Assembly (NCBI RefSeq): GCF_023612095.1
Contig: NZ_CP086235.1
Coordinates: 517,001 to 581,000, forward strand
DNA: 64,000 nt
Origin: Cytobacillus firmus
Lineage (GTDB): Bacteria > Bacillota > Bacilli > Bacillales > Cytobacillaceae
Reading direction: 5' to 3'
Part shown: piece by piece, positions 29,301 to 37,882 of the stretch
Numbering within the stretch: position 1 is the stretch's first letter
How the letters are laid out: every line of letters begins with the position of its first letter
The notes under the pieces: model-generated
Database searches by the model: none
The model's input: the letters and a program-made list of their open reading frames with translations, nothing else
What the model was told of the DNA's origin: nothing
Position numbers and translations under genes: made by a program

Positions 29301-29847
29301 AATAGGCATACCTCGTGATAAAAAGGTAATCTTGTATGCTCCTACCTGGCGGGTTAAAAAGGCGTTTAACCTGGAGCTGGAAGTGGATAAGATGCAGGAG
29401 CAGTTGGGAGATGAATATGTTCTCCTGTTGAGGCTGCACTATTTTGTCGCTAACTCGATTGATGTATCGAAAAATAAAGGCTTTGCTTATGATTTATCAA
29501 ATTACGAGGATATTCAGGATTTGTATCTGATTTCTGATGTAATGATAACGGATTATTCCTCTGTAATGTTTGATTACGCTATTCTGAATCGTCCAATGCT
29601 GTTCTTTACTTATGACTTGGAGCTCTACAGAGACCAGTTAAGAGGAATGTATATAGATTTTGAAAAAGAAGCACCAGGTCCTTTGGCACGTACAACTCAG
29701 GATCTGATTGATTCCCTTCAAAATATGAACACTCATAATCAAAAGTATGATGAAAAAATGAAACAGTTCAGGGCTAAATACTGCCAGTATGACGATGGAC
29801 ATGCCAGTGAAAATGTGATAAATAAAGTATTTGAAAAGAATAAGTAA
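26317..29847 (+). CDS. GT2 glycosyltransferase fused to TagF-like glycerophosphotransferase
   Basis: 1176 residues. The N-terminal ~5-330 is a family-2 glycosyltransferase (SVIVPVYNVEKYL, VNDGSTDSS, FIDSDD metal-binding motif). A beta-rich middle (~360-780) probably acts as spacer. The C-terminal ~790-1170 is a CDP-glycerol glycerophosphotransferase with LHGTPLKTM, YAPTWR, LRLHYF and ITDYSSVMFDYA, the motifs of TagF/TarF enzymes. It could add a sugar and glycerol-phosphate units to a polymer at the inner membrane face. A second, shorter GT2-TagF fusion lies at 43217-45334. It reads from the galE side and ends in a strong terminator. Confidence 0.88.
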   Translation: MIEPRPKVSVIVPVYNVEKYLEECLDSIAAQTLTEIEVIMVNDGSTDSSGEIMDRYDEMYPHFKAYHKPNGGLGHARNYGVQFAKGEYLVFIDSDDYVTRNAYRMMYESAIETGSDIVIGNVKRFNSTKEFASGLHKKVFKETILNTHITKNMELIYDTTAWNKLFKKSFWDQHQFKFPEGILYEDLPVTIPAHFLSSSTDVLGDVIYYWRARDGGDRSITQQRDQIVNFTDRLAVLKMVDAFFDKMDIQGELREMKEYKALSLDILLYLNGLDEVGEEFLDVFVQEVSQYLEDIPPQVINRLNAIDRLKYYFVKQGDKEKLLEVIQFQKNEMKTTKVIKKGNHYYGDYPFRSQLPESLYRMDDELQVVRKIEAAKWAGSKLTIKGYNYISKMDMKKKKQVKLESYLLNPETGEKVTIPAEVSVRKDITFKKGIRISKRSPLKRLYNYDWSGYELEIDFANQDISDLGKGKLELWFQLTVDNIMREFRAGGPIAGKKPRPTYNTGTGQRVFPKYNKAWDLVIEADVLSSVINELHIKDDQIHINGQTIYDVDRSMLTLVNYSRGSRIDFPLSKASNVNKHGVDLAGNEYSATVPVGLINDEEQANKWIGYIKHEGELMPLTVLNYIKKSSAPYGQKEIRIQTSPAGNLSINFQNVSPYLDELKFSDNKLCFNIEVYNKFFNIFEKIDEIQVLLKHSESGKTYAIPYKTRDAGSYKYLDCEFDLLSEKGLALMDVGIWKLYLEASGNDNHEPNLVRKRVRLDKKDIKFDKHIVSGIKLIPFKTREGNFAIKSVLHWDWIERGPRRQEVIKKVLYPLFRYLPMKKKTVVFESFWGKSYSDNPRAIYEEMEKNGMDYNYIWILNNENTDIEGRGKAVRKNSLKYYYYLATAKYFINNANFPDFYEKRDGAIEVQTLHGTPLKTMGLDVPGEIDTEEKRNNFLRRCGRWDYLISTSDYVTNLTRRCFLYEKEMLEVGFPRNDKLFRHDNEKDIMNLKEKIGIPRDKKVILYAPTWRVKKAFNLELEVDKMQEQLGDEYVLLLRLHYFVANSIDVSKNKGFAYDLSNYEDIQDLYLISDVMITDYSSVMFDYAILNRPMLFFTYDLELYRDQLRGMYIDFEKEAPGPLARTTQDLIDSLQNMNTHNQKYDEKMKQFRAKYCQYDDGHASENVINKVFEKNK

Positions 29848-29854
29848 AACAAGA

Positions 29855-29884
29855 GCAGCCGTTAATAGCGGCTGCCTTTTTTAT
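29855..29884 (+). terminator. Terminator after the GT2-TagF gene
   Basis: GCAGCCG / CGGCTGC, perfect 7-bp stem with a 7-base loop, followed by six T. Confidence 0.85.
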
Positions 29885-30094
29885 ACTTGAATTCCAGTAA
29901 ACTTCCATGTGATCAAGTGGCATTAAATCGAAAGATGATGTATAATTTAGAGTGTTGTATGTAAAAAAATGTAGAATTTTAGCGTAAAAATAGATAAATG
30001 GGTATACCTGCTTTAGATAATCTCTTGAATAATCCTGATAAAACCTTTACAATGATTTAGGACATGCTTACACAATTTTTAAGATTCTTTTAAT

Positions 30095-30122
30095 TGTTAA
30101 ATCTGTGTAAAGCCTTTGTAAA
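30095..30122 (+). promoter_or_regulatory. Triple WalR-like box upstream of tagD
   Basis: TGTTAA (30095) - five bases - TGTAAA (30106) - five bases - TGTAAA (30117): three half-sites in phase, giving two overlapping matches to TGTWAH-N5-TGTWAH, 60-87 bases before the tagD start. In Bacillus subtilis WalR binds the tagA/tagD promoter region. The rest of 29885-30181 is AT-rich and shows no gene; the tagD ribosome site AGGAGG is at 30170-30175. Confidence 0.65.
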
Positions 30123-30181
30123 AGAAAACAGTTATCATACAAACTAGATTAATAGATATTAGAAATATAGGAGGAGATACA

Positions 30182-30580
30182 ATGCGTAAAGTAATCACTT
30201 ATGGAACGTTCGATTTACTCCACTGGGGTCATATAAATATCCTTAAAAGAGCCAAGGAACTTGGTGATTATCTGATTGTTGCCATTTCTTCTGACGAATT
30301 TAATGCCCTGAAGAATAAAAAGGCATATCATAGCTTCGATAACAGAAAAATGATACTTGAGTCAATCCGCTATGTCGATGAGGTAATAGCTGAAGAAAAC
30401 TGGGAACAGAAAATTGAAGATGTTACTAAGCATGATATTGATGTATTTGTCATGGGCGATGATTGGGAAGGTAAATTCGACTTTCTAAAGGATTATTGTG
30501 AAGTGGTGTATCTTCCCCGTACTGTAGGGATCTCTACAACAAAGATTAAGAAGGATCTGTTAAAAGTTAATAATGGTTAG
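30182..30580 (+). CDS. tagD: Glycerol-3-phosphate cytidylyltransferase
   Basis: 132 residues, AGGAGG six bases upstream. TYGTFDLLHWGHINIL carries the HxGH nucleotide-binding motif and RTVGISTTKI is the RTxGISTT signature; length matches TagD (~129). It makes CDP-glycerol from CTP and glycerol-3-phosphate, the donor for all the TagB/TagF-like enzymes here. It overlaps the next gene by eight bases and is the first gene of a tagD-tagB-tagF-like operon under a probable WalR site. Confidence 0.95.
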   Translation: MRKVITYGTFDLLHWGHINILKRAKELGDYLIVAISSDEFNALKNKKAYHSFDNRKMILESIRYVDEVIAEENWEQKIEDVTKHDIDVFVMGDDWEGKFDFLKDYCEVVYLPRTVGISTTKIKKDLLKVNNG

Positions 30581-31772
30581 GGAACTGGCAATTACTGTCT
30601 ACCTATTCATTTTTAAAATACTTTTTAATCTATTTAAACTATCTCCTTTAAAGAACAAGACCGTTTTCGTTGTTACCTTTGGAGATAACAGCTGGTATGT
30701 ATACAAGCAGTTAAAGAAAATGAAGTATAATGGCGAAATTGTCTTCTTAAAAAGTAAACGAAGCAAGTTAAAAATAGAGAACAGCAATAATGTGAAAGTA
30801 TATAACTTTGAAACGTATCAAATATTTGATACGTTTTTCTCAATTTATCATTTAGCAACTGCCAGAAAAATTTTTGTTGATAATTATTATGGATTCTTAT
30901 CTGCCATTCAATTCAAAAAAGAAGCAGAATGTATTCAGCTTTGGCATGCTGCTGGAGCTATCAAGCAATTTGGGATTCATGATCCCTCAAACCAGCTTAG
31001 AACAAAACGAGCGTTAATTCGTTTTCAGAAAGTATACAAACAATTTCATAAAATCATTGTCGGTTCAGAAAATTTGGCGAAAATATATTTCGAGGCTTTC
31101 GGTGTTAATGAGCAAAATATATTAAGGTCTGGAATTCCACGTACCGACATTTTTTATAATATCAATAAAATCGAAGACATTAAGAAGAAAATGCTGAGGA
31201 AGTTTCCTTCCATAAAGAATAAAAAAGTAATTCTATATGCTCCAACTTATAGAGAAGCTGAGTTGGATTCATTTAGGCTGCAAATAGATTATAAAAAAAT
31301 GTATGAAGAACTTGGGCCTGATATTATTATCATGCTAAGGCTTCACCCTGCAATAAACAATCATTCAGGCCATGAAGCATATCCGGATTATGTGATTGAT
31401 TGCAGCAGGCACTTTAGGATGAACGATCTGCTGTTTGTCTGTGACTATCTAATCACTGATTATTCCTCCATTCCATTTGAATTTGCAATCTTGGAAAAGC
31501 CGATGATTTTTTATCCGTATGATTTGGAATCCTATTTAAAAGAGCGGGGTTTTTGGGAGGAATACGATGAATTTGTCCCTGGGCCTGTTGTCTATAATAC
31601 CGATCAGATTATTGAATCACTCAAGAAGAACTCCTTTGATTATGAAAGAATAAGACAGTTTAAAGAGGAATGGAACCAATACTCTATAGGTAAATCAAGC
31701 GAAACGCTTGTCAAAATTCTATATCAGGATGATGAAATCGTTTTAGGAGCTAAGGATGAATATACTGACTAA
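30573..31772 (+). CDS. tagB: TagB-type CDP-glycerol glycerophosphotransferase (WTA primase)
   Basis: 399 residues. A membrane-associating hydrophobic start (VYLFIFKILFNLFKL) is followed by a GT-B-like CDP-glycerol glycerophosphotransferase domain. The motif QLWHAAGAIKQFGIHD is the TagB version (TagF-like copies here have TWHGTPLKK), followed by YAPTYREAE, MLRLHPA and ITDYSSIPFEFA. TagB adds the first glycerol phosphate to the ManNAc-GlcNAc-lipid made by TagO and TagA. It overlaps tagD by 8 bases and the next gene by 17. Confidence 0.88.
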   Translation: MVRELAITVYLFIFKILFNLFKLSPLKNKTVFVVTFGDNSWYVYKQLKKMKYNGEIVFLKSKRSKLKIENSNNVKVYNFETYQIFDTFFSIYHLATARKIFVDNYYGFLSAIQFKKEAECIQLWHAAGAIKQFGIHDPSNQLRTKRALIRFQKVYKQFHKIIVGSENLAKIYFEAFGVNEQNILRSGIPRTDIFYNINKIEDIKKKMLRKFPSIKNKKVILYAPTYREAELDSFRLQIDYKKMYEELGPDIIIMLRLHPAINNHSGHEAYPDYVIDCSRHFRMNDLLFVCDYLITDYSSIPFEFAILEKPMIFYPYDLESYLKERGFWEEYDEFVPGPVVYNTDQIIESLKKNSFDYERIRQFKEEWNQYSIGKSSETLVKILYQDDEIVLGAKDEYTD

Positions 31773-32940
31773 ATTGAAAAGACTTCCGGTTATTCAAGCC
31801 ATATACAAAAACTTATTCCAATTTGTAGGGTTTTTCCCTGCAAATGAAAATCTCATTATGTTTGAAAGTTTTTTAGGAAAGCAATATAGCTGCAATCCAA
31901 GAGCCATTTATGAATACCTTAAGGATCATTACCCTGATTATCAGTTGTATTGGAGTGTGGATCCCCGCTTCACTGCTCCTTTTGAAGAAAAGGGAATCCC
32001 ATATGTTAAAAGGTTTTCTCTTAAATGGTTATGGTTAATGGCAAGGGCCAAATGCTGGGTTACAAATAGCCGGATGCCACTTTGGATACCTAAACCAAAG
32101 CATACCACTTATCTTCAAACTTGGCATGGTACACCATTGAAAAAACTGGCGAATGATATGGAAGAGGTACACATGCATGGAACTGCCACTGAAAAATACA
32201 AAAGGGACTTTTATAAGGAATCAAGAAATTGGGATTATTTGATTTCACCCAATTCTTATTCCACGAAGATTTTTAGAAGAGCGTTTCAATATGACAATGA
32301 GATTATTGAATCTGGATATCCGCGCAATGATATTCTCCATATTGAAAATAAAGCCGTCTTAAGTAATCAAATCAAACTAAAGCTTGGAATCCCCTTGGAC
32401 AAAAAAGTGCTTCTCTACGCACCAACGTGGAGGGATAATCAATTTTATCCTGATGGGAAATACAAGTTTGACTTGCAATTAGACCTCTCAATGTTAAGAG
32501 AGGCACTAGGGGACGAATATGTTATTATCCTCAGAATGCATTATCTTGTTGCGGAAAACTTTGATCTTACCCCCTATCAGGAATTTGCTTTTGATTTTTC
32601 TAAATATGAGGACATAAGGGAATTATATTTGGTGTCAGACATATTGATAACAGATTACTCATCTGTTTTCTTTGATTTTGCAAATTTGAAAAGACCAATT
32701 ATTTTTTATGTATATGACATTGACGTTTATAGAGATGAGCTGAGAGGCTTCTACTTCGATCTTGAGAAAAAGGCGCCTGGTCCGCTTATGAACACAACAG
32801 ATGAAGTTATTAAAGCAATTAAGTTATACAGCAGTAGTTCAGTCCCCCCAGAAAATTATGAAGAATTTTATCAGGAATTTTGCAGCCTGGAAAACGGGAA
32901 CTCTGCTCAGAGAGTTATTAATCATATTTTTCCCTTATAA
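31756..32940 (+). CDS. TagF-like CDP-glycerol glycerophosphotransferase
   Basis: 394 residues; TTAGGAG ends seven bases before the ATG, inside the end of tagB. The domain carries MFESFLGKQYSCNPRAIYE, TWHGTPLKKLANDM, YAPTWRDNQF, LRMHYLVA and ITDYSSVFFDFA. This is the polymerase/primer type (TagF/TarF), without the N-terminal half of Bacillus subtilis TagF (746 residues). It probably extends the glycerol-phosphate chain, or adds a second priming unit, before export. Last gene of the tagD operon; a bidirectional terminator follows. Confidence 0.87.
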   Translation: MNILTKLKRLPVIQAIYKNLFQFVGFFPANENLIMFESFLGKQYSCNPRAIYEYLKDHYPDYQLYWSVDPRFTAPFEEKGIPYVKRFSLKWLWLMARAKCWVTNSRMPLWIPKPKHTTYLQTWHGTPLKKLANDMEEVHMHGTATEKYKRDFYKESRNWDYLISPNSYSTKIFRRAFQYDNEIIESGYPRNDILHIENKAVLSNQIKLKLGIPLDKKVLLYAPTWRDNQFYPDGKYKFDLQLDLSMLREALGDEYVIILRMHYLVAENFDLTPYQEFAFDFSKYEDIRELYLVSDILITDYSSVFFDFANLKRPIIFYVYDIDVYRDELRGFYFDLEKKAPGPLMNTTDEVIKAIKLYSSSSVPPENYEEFYQEFCSLENGNSAQRVINHIFPL

Positions 32941-32944
32941 TAGA

Positions 32945-32975
32945 GAAAACCCCGCTGAATGAAGCGGGGTTTTTC
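32945..32975. terminator. Bidirectional terminator between the tagD operon and the PA14 glucosaminidase
   Basis: AAAACCCCGCT - GAATGA - AGCGGGGTTTT: 11-bp stem flanked by A and T runs, so it can stop transcription from both converging genes. Confidence 0.85.
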
Positions 32976-32982
32976 TATTATG

Positions 32983-35900
32983 TTATAGTTTAGAAATAAT
33001 ACTGATGAATTCTTCAGAAACCCATCCGATTTCGTTATGAGGAGTATATACTTGAATCCATCCATTTTTCTTTATAGGCTTTCCAGAGCTGTCTAATGAC
33101 ATTTTTAGATAGGTGCCGCTTGACACGAGAGCCATAGAGCTGGAATTTGTTGTTGCATCTTTACGGATGTTTAATGATGAGGCGTTCACTTGAAGAAGGT
33201 TTTTGATATTCAAGTAATAGCCGTTGATCCACCCGTTTGTGCCATTCTGGATGACTTTGAGCCAATCATAAGGTTTGTTATCGTACATAATTGGCTGTAC
33301 ATCAGTATTATAGCCAGATAATATGACGTTTGTACCTTTGGAAATGGTCTTGATTAGAGTCGAACCCATTACGTATGGGATGGTTCGGAAATTCACATCT
33401 GTATTCACTTCAGCCATAATGCCATTAGGGAGACTTTTATAAATGTCAATGGGATAGGGCAGGCCGTCAGGTATTTCACGACTATAAACTGGCGGTTTGG
33501 CCGGAATCTTTTCAGATGGTGCTGCTTCATCATAGTATTTAGCATCAAAGAGCTGGATACTCTGCATAAGCTTAGCTATTTTATTATGCCATTCCTTATC
33601 TGAAGCATATCTGACATTCATTCCTTCTAGTGTCGGTCCATTATAAAATGTACCATTAGACATTAAATAATCCGTTTTGACTTTATAAGCTACGTAGTTA
33701 ATGTTATCTTGTCCTGTCGGAAAATAGAACGCACAGGTAGTAGGGCAAGTATCATATGCTCCATACCCGAAAAAATTCCTTTTGTATTGGGCGAGTGTTG
33801 ATCGTCCCCATCCTGTTTCGAGTATAGAGTGTGCCACTAAATAAACCGCATTTACGCCTGATTGCTGTTGGGTATTGATAAACTCCTGAGCATAGTTCTT
33901 TAATAAGCTGTTCGGTACAGGAGAGTTATTGAAAAAGTTGATAATATCCTGAGCGGTAATGTCTGCAGGCTTTCTAAGATCAATTTCAGCATATGAATCT
34001 GCAGATACATGATCCAGCTCAAACTTTAATAAGGCAGTACTTGCTGCATCATAGTATTGAACCTTGAATTCGTGTATTCCCGATGTCAGGTTGATAGTTG
34101 CTTGCCGTTTGTTTCCGCTTATATATTTCCAGGAGTCAATTATCAGTTTTCCATCTGCAAATACTCGAATGCCATCATCAGCATGGACTGTAATAGCATA
34201 TTTTCCTGGTGTTGCAATGTTATACATTTTAATAAATTCCCCGCTGAAATTATCCGCACTGGGCAGCAATGGACTTGGCTTGTCCTGTCCCCATTGAAAA
34301 TCAATTGCAGCAATTGGTTGGAGTGAATACTTACCTCCAAATATTACTGGAGTTCCTGAAAAGTCACGGGAAGGATAAATTTCTCCATACCATCCATCAG
34401 CAGGAGAGATGTTTTTCGCTTCATTATATGGCTGAAGGAAAGCTTCCACACGGCTAGTTTGAGTTACTTCTTTATACCGGACTTCAATTAAGTGGACATC
34501 ACTTAAAGCTGGAGAAGTGCCGTGTTGATCTTTTACTGAGAGCTTAACAGAGTCTTCTCTGAAGGCGCCATCAGTAAATCGGTCTAGTACCAGCTTGCCG
34601 TCGATATATACCTGTACACCATCATCAGCACCAGTTCTCAAAACATACTCACCCGCAGGGATTCTGCTGTAAGTACTGTATAGTGCAGAGAAACCATCTG
34701 ACGGGACTTTACCTGGTACTGGACTATTCCAACCATTATCTTCTGAAAGCTTGCCGTAAGGTGACCCTGCTGGAATGACCTTAGCTGCAGCTGGAAGACC
34801 TGTTAAGCTATGGTTTGGATAGTAATAGGCCAGCCAATCGCCAAATTTAACGACTTCTGAATACAGTGCAGAATCTCTTATGCCATCTCTGTATGTCGTA
34901 GTTATTTTCTTTCTTCCTGCAGTGATGCCAGTAAGAATGGCCCGGTCAATGATAGAATTACTGGAATAATAGAGTCTATCAATAATCTTATTTCCTTCAA
35001 AGACAACAGAGACCCCATCATCTGCCAAAGTTTGCATGAAGTAATCTCCGCTGCTTAAAGATTGGCTTTGATCAAATACAGCTGTAAAATTGTCGGGTTT
35101 TACTTCAATGCCGGGACCGCCATCACCCCAGTTATATCTCAGCACTTCTTCTGCCCCATTGAAAAGACTCTTTCCAGGAAGCATCTCAATTGAAATGCTT
35201 GATTGCCCGGAACCTTCAAAGTAATCTATTGAAATTTCGTGAATTCCCTCTGTAAGGGTAATACCTGCTTGGCGAAGAAGGCTGCTTTGATATTTTGGGG
35301 AATCAATGAGCAGGGTATTATCCACTTTTACCTTCACCCCATCATCTGCTTTAACATTAAAGTAGTAATATCCTTCCTCAGAAATGTTTATTTTTTTTGT
35401 GAAGCGGGAAGAAAAGCCATTGGCAGGTATTAGGGGGCCAGGTGATCCATCACCCCAATTAAAATTCAATGACTCAATGGGGGAAAATGACTCTTTTCCT
35501 CCATGAATAACGGGATTTCCTGTTAAATCATTCGTTGGATAATACTCTGCAAGCCAGCCGTCTGCAGGATCCAGGTCTGCTGCTTCTGTATAAGGCTGAA
35601 TCAGGAAGTCAACCTTTCCTGACCTCACAACATCTTTATACCTGATTTCTATCCAATGAACATCTTTTTCATTTCCAGGTTTGTCAGTATCGTTAATGGT
35701 AACTTTTACGGCGTCTTCACGATAGCCGCTTGCTGTAAAACGGTCCAGAACCAGTTTATCGTCTATAAATACTTGTATTCCATCATCTGCTGCAGCTCTG
35801 ACTAAGTAGTCTCCAGCTTCGATTTTTTGTGCTGTTACATACCTTGCTGAGAAATGGTCTGAAGGTACTCCGTCAGCAGGGCTTTCATCTTCATGGTTTT

Positions 35901-37572
35901 CACTGAACTTTCCATACGGGCTGGTTCCTGTCAGTACCTTGGATGCTATAGGGTAGCCGGATAGTGTTTCATTTGGATAATAATAAGCCAGCCAGTCTCC
36001 GAATTTAACCACATCAGCATATATAGCTGCTTCTCTGATGCCTTCTCTGTATAAGGCAGTAATATGGTTCGTCCCTGCTTTGGCTTCCATTAACAGGGCA
36101 CGATTAATTAAGCTGCTCGAATAATCCCAGCGCTTTATTTTCTCCTCGCCATTAGCTTCAACGAAAATGCCATCGTCTGCTAAGGTTTGGATAAAATAAT
36201 TTCCGACCGAAAGGCTTTGGGTCAAGTCAAATCTTCCTGTGAACCGGTCTTTTTGCTTCCGCGGAAGATCGTGACCCCAATTGTAACTGACAGACTGTGC
36301 TGATTCATCAAATAAATTCTCTGATTCTATCATTTCAAAATGTAAGCTGGCTTCATTTATCAGTTCTAAATACTCAACTTTTACTTCGTGTTCACCTTTG
36401 GTAAGCGGGATGGATACTTCCCTTTTATTCCCTTTAATGTATTTCCAGGAATCAATCCACTCATGATCATCTATAAATACTCTGACACCATCATCTGCCA
36501 GAACCTTAAGCTGGTAAATGCCGGAAGCGGGTGTGAGTATTTTTTTGGTGAATCTGGCGGAAAACCGATCCTTAGGGATAAATGGGCTTGGAGAGCTAAG
36601 ATTCCAGTTGAAATTTAACTGTGGAACTGGTACTATTGCTGACTTACCGCCCATAATGACTGGATTTCCTTCAAGTGATTGATTTGAGAAAATCTCACCG
36701 AGCCATCCATCATCAGAGGATAAGTGTTTAGCATCATCAAATGGCTGAATGAAGAAGTCAATTCTTCCCGATCTGATATGATCTTTGTATCTAACTTCAA
36801 TGTCATGGGTATTTTTCAATCCAGCACCATTTTCACGGCGATCTTCGACAGTGATTTTTATAGCATCTTCACGGAATCCGCTATTGGTAAATCTATCAAG
36901 TACCATTTTTCCATCTATAAGTACCTGGATTCCATCATCAGCTCCTGCCCGAATCACATATTCACCTGCATCCAGTCTTTTTGATGTTACATACCTTGCA
37001 GAGAAATGGTCAGAAGGGAATTGGCTCTTTATGGAATGGTCCTGTGGAATTGGATTATTATATCCAAAGCTTTCTATTAATCTGCTATATTCAGGTTTTC
37101 CTTTTATAACTTTAGAGGCGGATGGCAAGCCTGTAAGATCCTCATTGGGATAATAATAGGCTATCCAATCTCCAAATTCAGCAACATGAGAAAAAACTGC
37201 TGCTTCCTTTATAGCCTCTCTGTACTGAGTCGTAATTTCGTAATGGCCAGCAGGAGAATCAGGTAAATAAGCCTTATTTAAGAGATCAGCCGTATAGTTC
37301 CATCGATTTATTACTTCTTTTCCGTTGACGTTTACCTTTATACCATCATCTGCCAGAGTCTGGATAAAGTAATCGCCTTTGTTCAAAAATTGAGATTGGT
37401 CAAAAGTAGCTGTAAAACGGTCATTCTTATTTATAGGACTGCCATTGCCCCAGTTATATTCCACTGTTTCTTTCTTTTCTGTGAAATCCGCTGCAGATGC
37501 AGTACTGGGCGGATGGAAAGCAAAAAAGACTGCTGTAATCATTGACAGTCCAAATGAGATCCTTCTGATAAT
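32983..37572 (-). CDS. Giant secreted glucosaminidase with nine PA14-like modules
   Basis: About 1529 residues from an unusual ATT start at 37572, chosen because GGGAGG lies eight bases upstream and it gives a normal signal peptide (IIRRISFGLSMITAVFFAF, cleavage after ASA). The only ATG upstream (37647) has no ribosome site and would add 25 residues. Nine PA14-like beta modules follow, each with an ADDG motif, in an A-B-C order repeated three times (~400 residues per set): A opens YNWG, B opens GDW(L/I)AYYYPN, C opens DGW(L/Y). Then a glucosaminidase domain (SILETGWGRS, NFFGYGAYD) and two or three SH3-like domains. It likely cuts peptidoglycan while the PA14 modules bind glycans. It lies against the tag operons with a WalR-like box in front. 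Confidence 0.85.
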   Translation of the reverse strand: MIRRISFGLSMITAVFFAFHPPSTASAADFTEKKETVEYNWGNGSPINKNDRFTATFDQSQFLNKGDYFIQTLADDGIKVNVNGKEVINRWNYTADLLNKAYLPDSPAGHYEITTQYREAIKEAAVFSHVAEFGDWIAYYYPNEDLTGLPSASKVIKGKPEYSRLIESFGYNNPIPQDHSIKSQFPSDHFSARYVTSKRLDAGEYVIRAGADDGIQVLIDGKMVLDRFTNSGFREDAIKITVEDRRENGAGLKNTHDIEVRYKDHIRSGRIDFFIQPFDDAKHLSSDDGWLGEIFSNQSLEGNPVIMGGKSAIVPVPQLNFNWNLSSPSPFIPKDRFSARFTKKILTPASGIYQLKVLADDGVRVFIDDHEWIDSWKYIKGNKREVSIPLTKGEHEVKVEYLELINEASLHFEMIESENLFDESAQSVSYNWGHDLPRKQKDRFTGRFDLTQSLSVGNYFIQTLADDGIFVEANGEEKIKRWDYSSSLINRALLMEAKAGTNHITALYREGIREAAIYADVVKFGDWLAYYYPNETLSGYPIASKVLTGTSPYGKFSENHEDESPADGVPSDHFSARYVTAQKIEAGDYLVRAAADDGIQVFIDDKLVLDRFTASGYREDAVKVTINDTDKPGNEKDVHWIEIRYKDVVRSGKVDFLIQPYTEAADLDPADGWLAEYYPTNDLTGNPVIHGGKESFSPIESLNFNWGDGSPGPLIPANGFSSRFTKKINISEEGYYYFNVKADDGVKVKVDNTLLIDSPKYQSSLLRQAGITLTEGIHEISIDYFEGSGQSSISIEMLPGKSLFNGAEEVLRYNWGDGGPGIEVKPDNFTAVFDQSQSLSSGDYFMQTLADDGVSVVFEGNKIIDRLYYSSNSIIDRAILTGITAGRKKITTTYRDGIRDSALYSEVVKFGDWLAYYYPNHSLTGLPAAAKVIPAGSPYGKLSEDNGWNSPVPGKVPSDGFSALYSTYSRIPAGEYVLRTGADDGVQVYIDGKLVLDRFTDGAFREDSVKLSVKDQHGTSPALSDVHLIEVRYKEVTQTSRVEAFLQPYNEAKNISPADGWYGEIYPSRDFSGTPVIFGGKYSLQPIAAIDFQWGQDKPSPLLPSADNFSGEFIKMYNIATPGKYAITVHADDGIRVFADGKLIIDSWKYISGNKRQATINLTSGIHEFKVQYYDAASTALLKFELDHVSADSYAEIDLRKPADITAQDIINFFNNSPVPNSLLKNYAQEFINTQQQSGVNAVYLVAHSILETGWGRSTLAQYKRNFFGYGAYDTCPTTCAFYFPTGQDNINYVAYKVKTDYLMSNGTFYNGPTLEGMNVRYASDKEWHNKIAKLMQSIQLFDAKYYDEAAPSEKIPAKPPVYSREIPDGLPYPIDIYKSLPNGIMAEVNTDVNFRTIPYVMGSTLIKTISKGTNVILSGYNTDVQPIMYDNKPYDWLKVIQNGTNGWINGYYLNIKNLLQVNASSLNIRKDATTNSSSMALVSSGTYLKMSLDSSGKPIKKNGWIQVYTPHNEIGWVSEEFISIISKL

Positions 37573-37615
37573 TTTCTCTTCCTCCCTCTTCTTGTTGGAA
37601 TCTTGTAATAGATAT

Positions 37616-37632
37616 ATTACAAGATTGTTACA
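37616..37632 (-). promoter_or_regulatory. Putative WalR box before the PA14 glucosaminidase
   Basis: On the minus strand TGTAAC - AATCT - TGTAAT, an exact fit to TGTWAH-N5-TGTWAH, 44 bases before the ATT start. It overlaps a perfect 9-bp inverted repeat (37602-37623, CTTGTAATA/TATTACAAG). WalR controls several Bacillus autolysins. Its position downstream of ATG 37647 supports the shorter protein. Confidence 0.5.
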
Positions 37633-37882
37633 AAGTAATGATAACATAAAATAGTACTAAACTACTTATTTAGACAAAATTTGCTAGTTTGTATATTTTT
37701 CCTATTTCATGTAAATTTGGGGTGTTAAACATCAGGTTTGATTGGAAATAATATAAAGAGCAGGAAAGGGTCGAGAGTTGTAACCATTGGTGCTATTACG
37801 TATAATATCAATATTGGACAAATGCATATATATCGCTTTAAATACTATAGATGAAAAGCAGTCAGGAAGGAATTATTAATAG

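Noticed and set aside
37733..37770. WalR box upstream of tagG
   Set aside because: TGTAAA and TGTTAA are present but 7 bases apart instead of 5.
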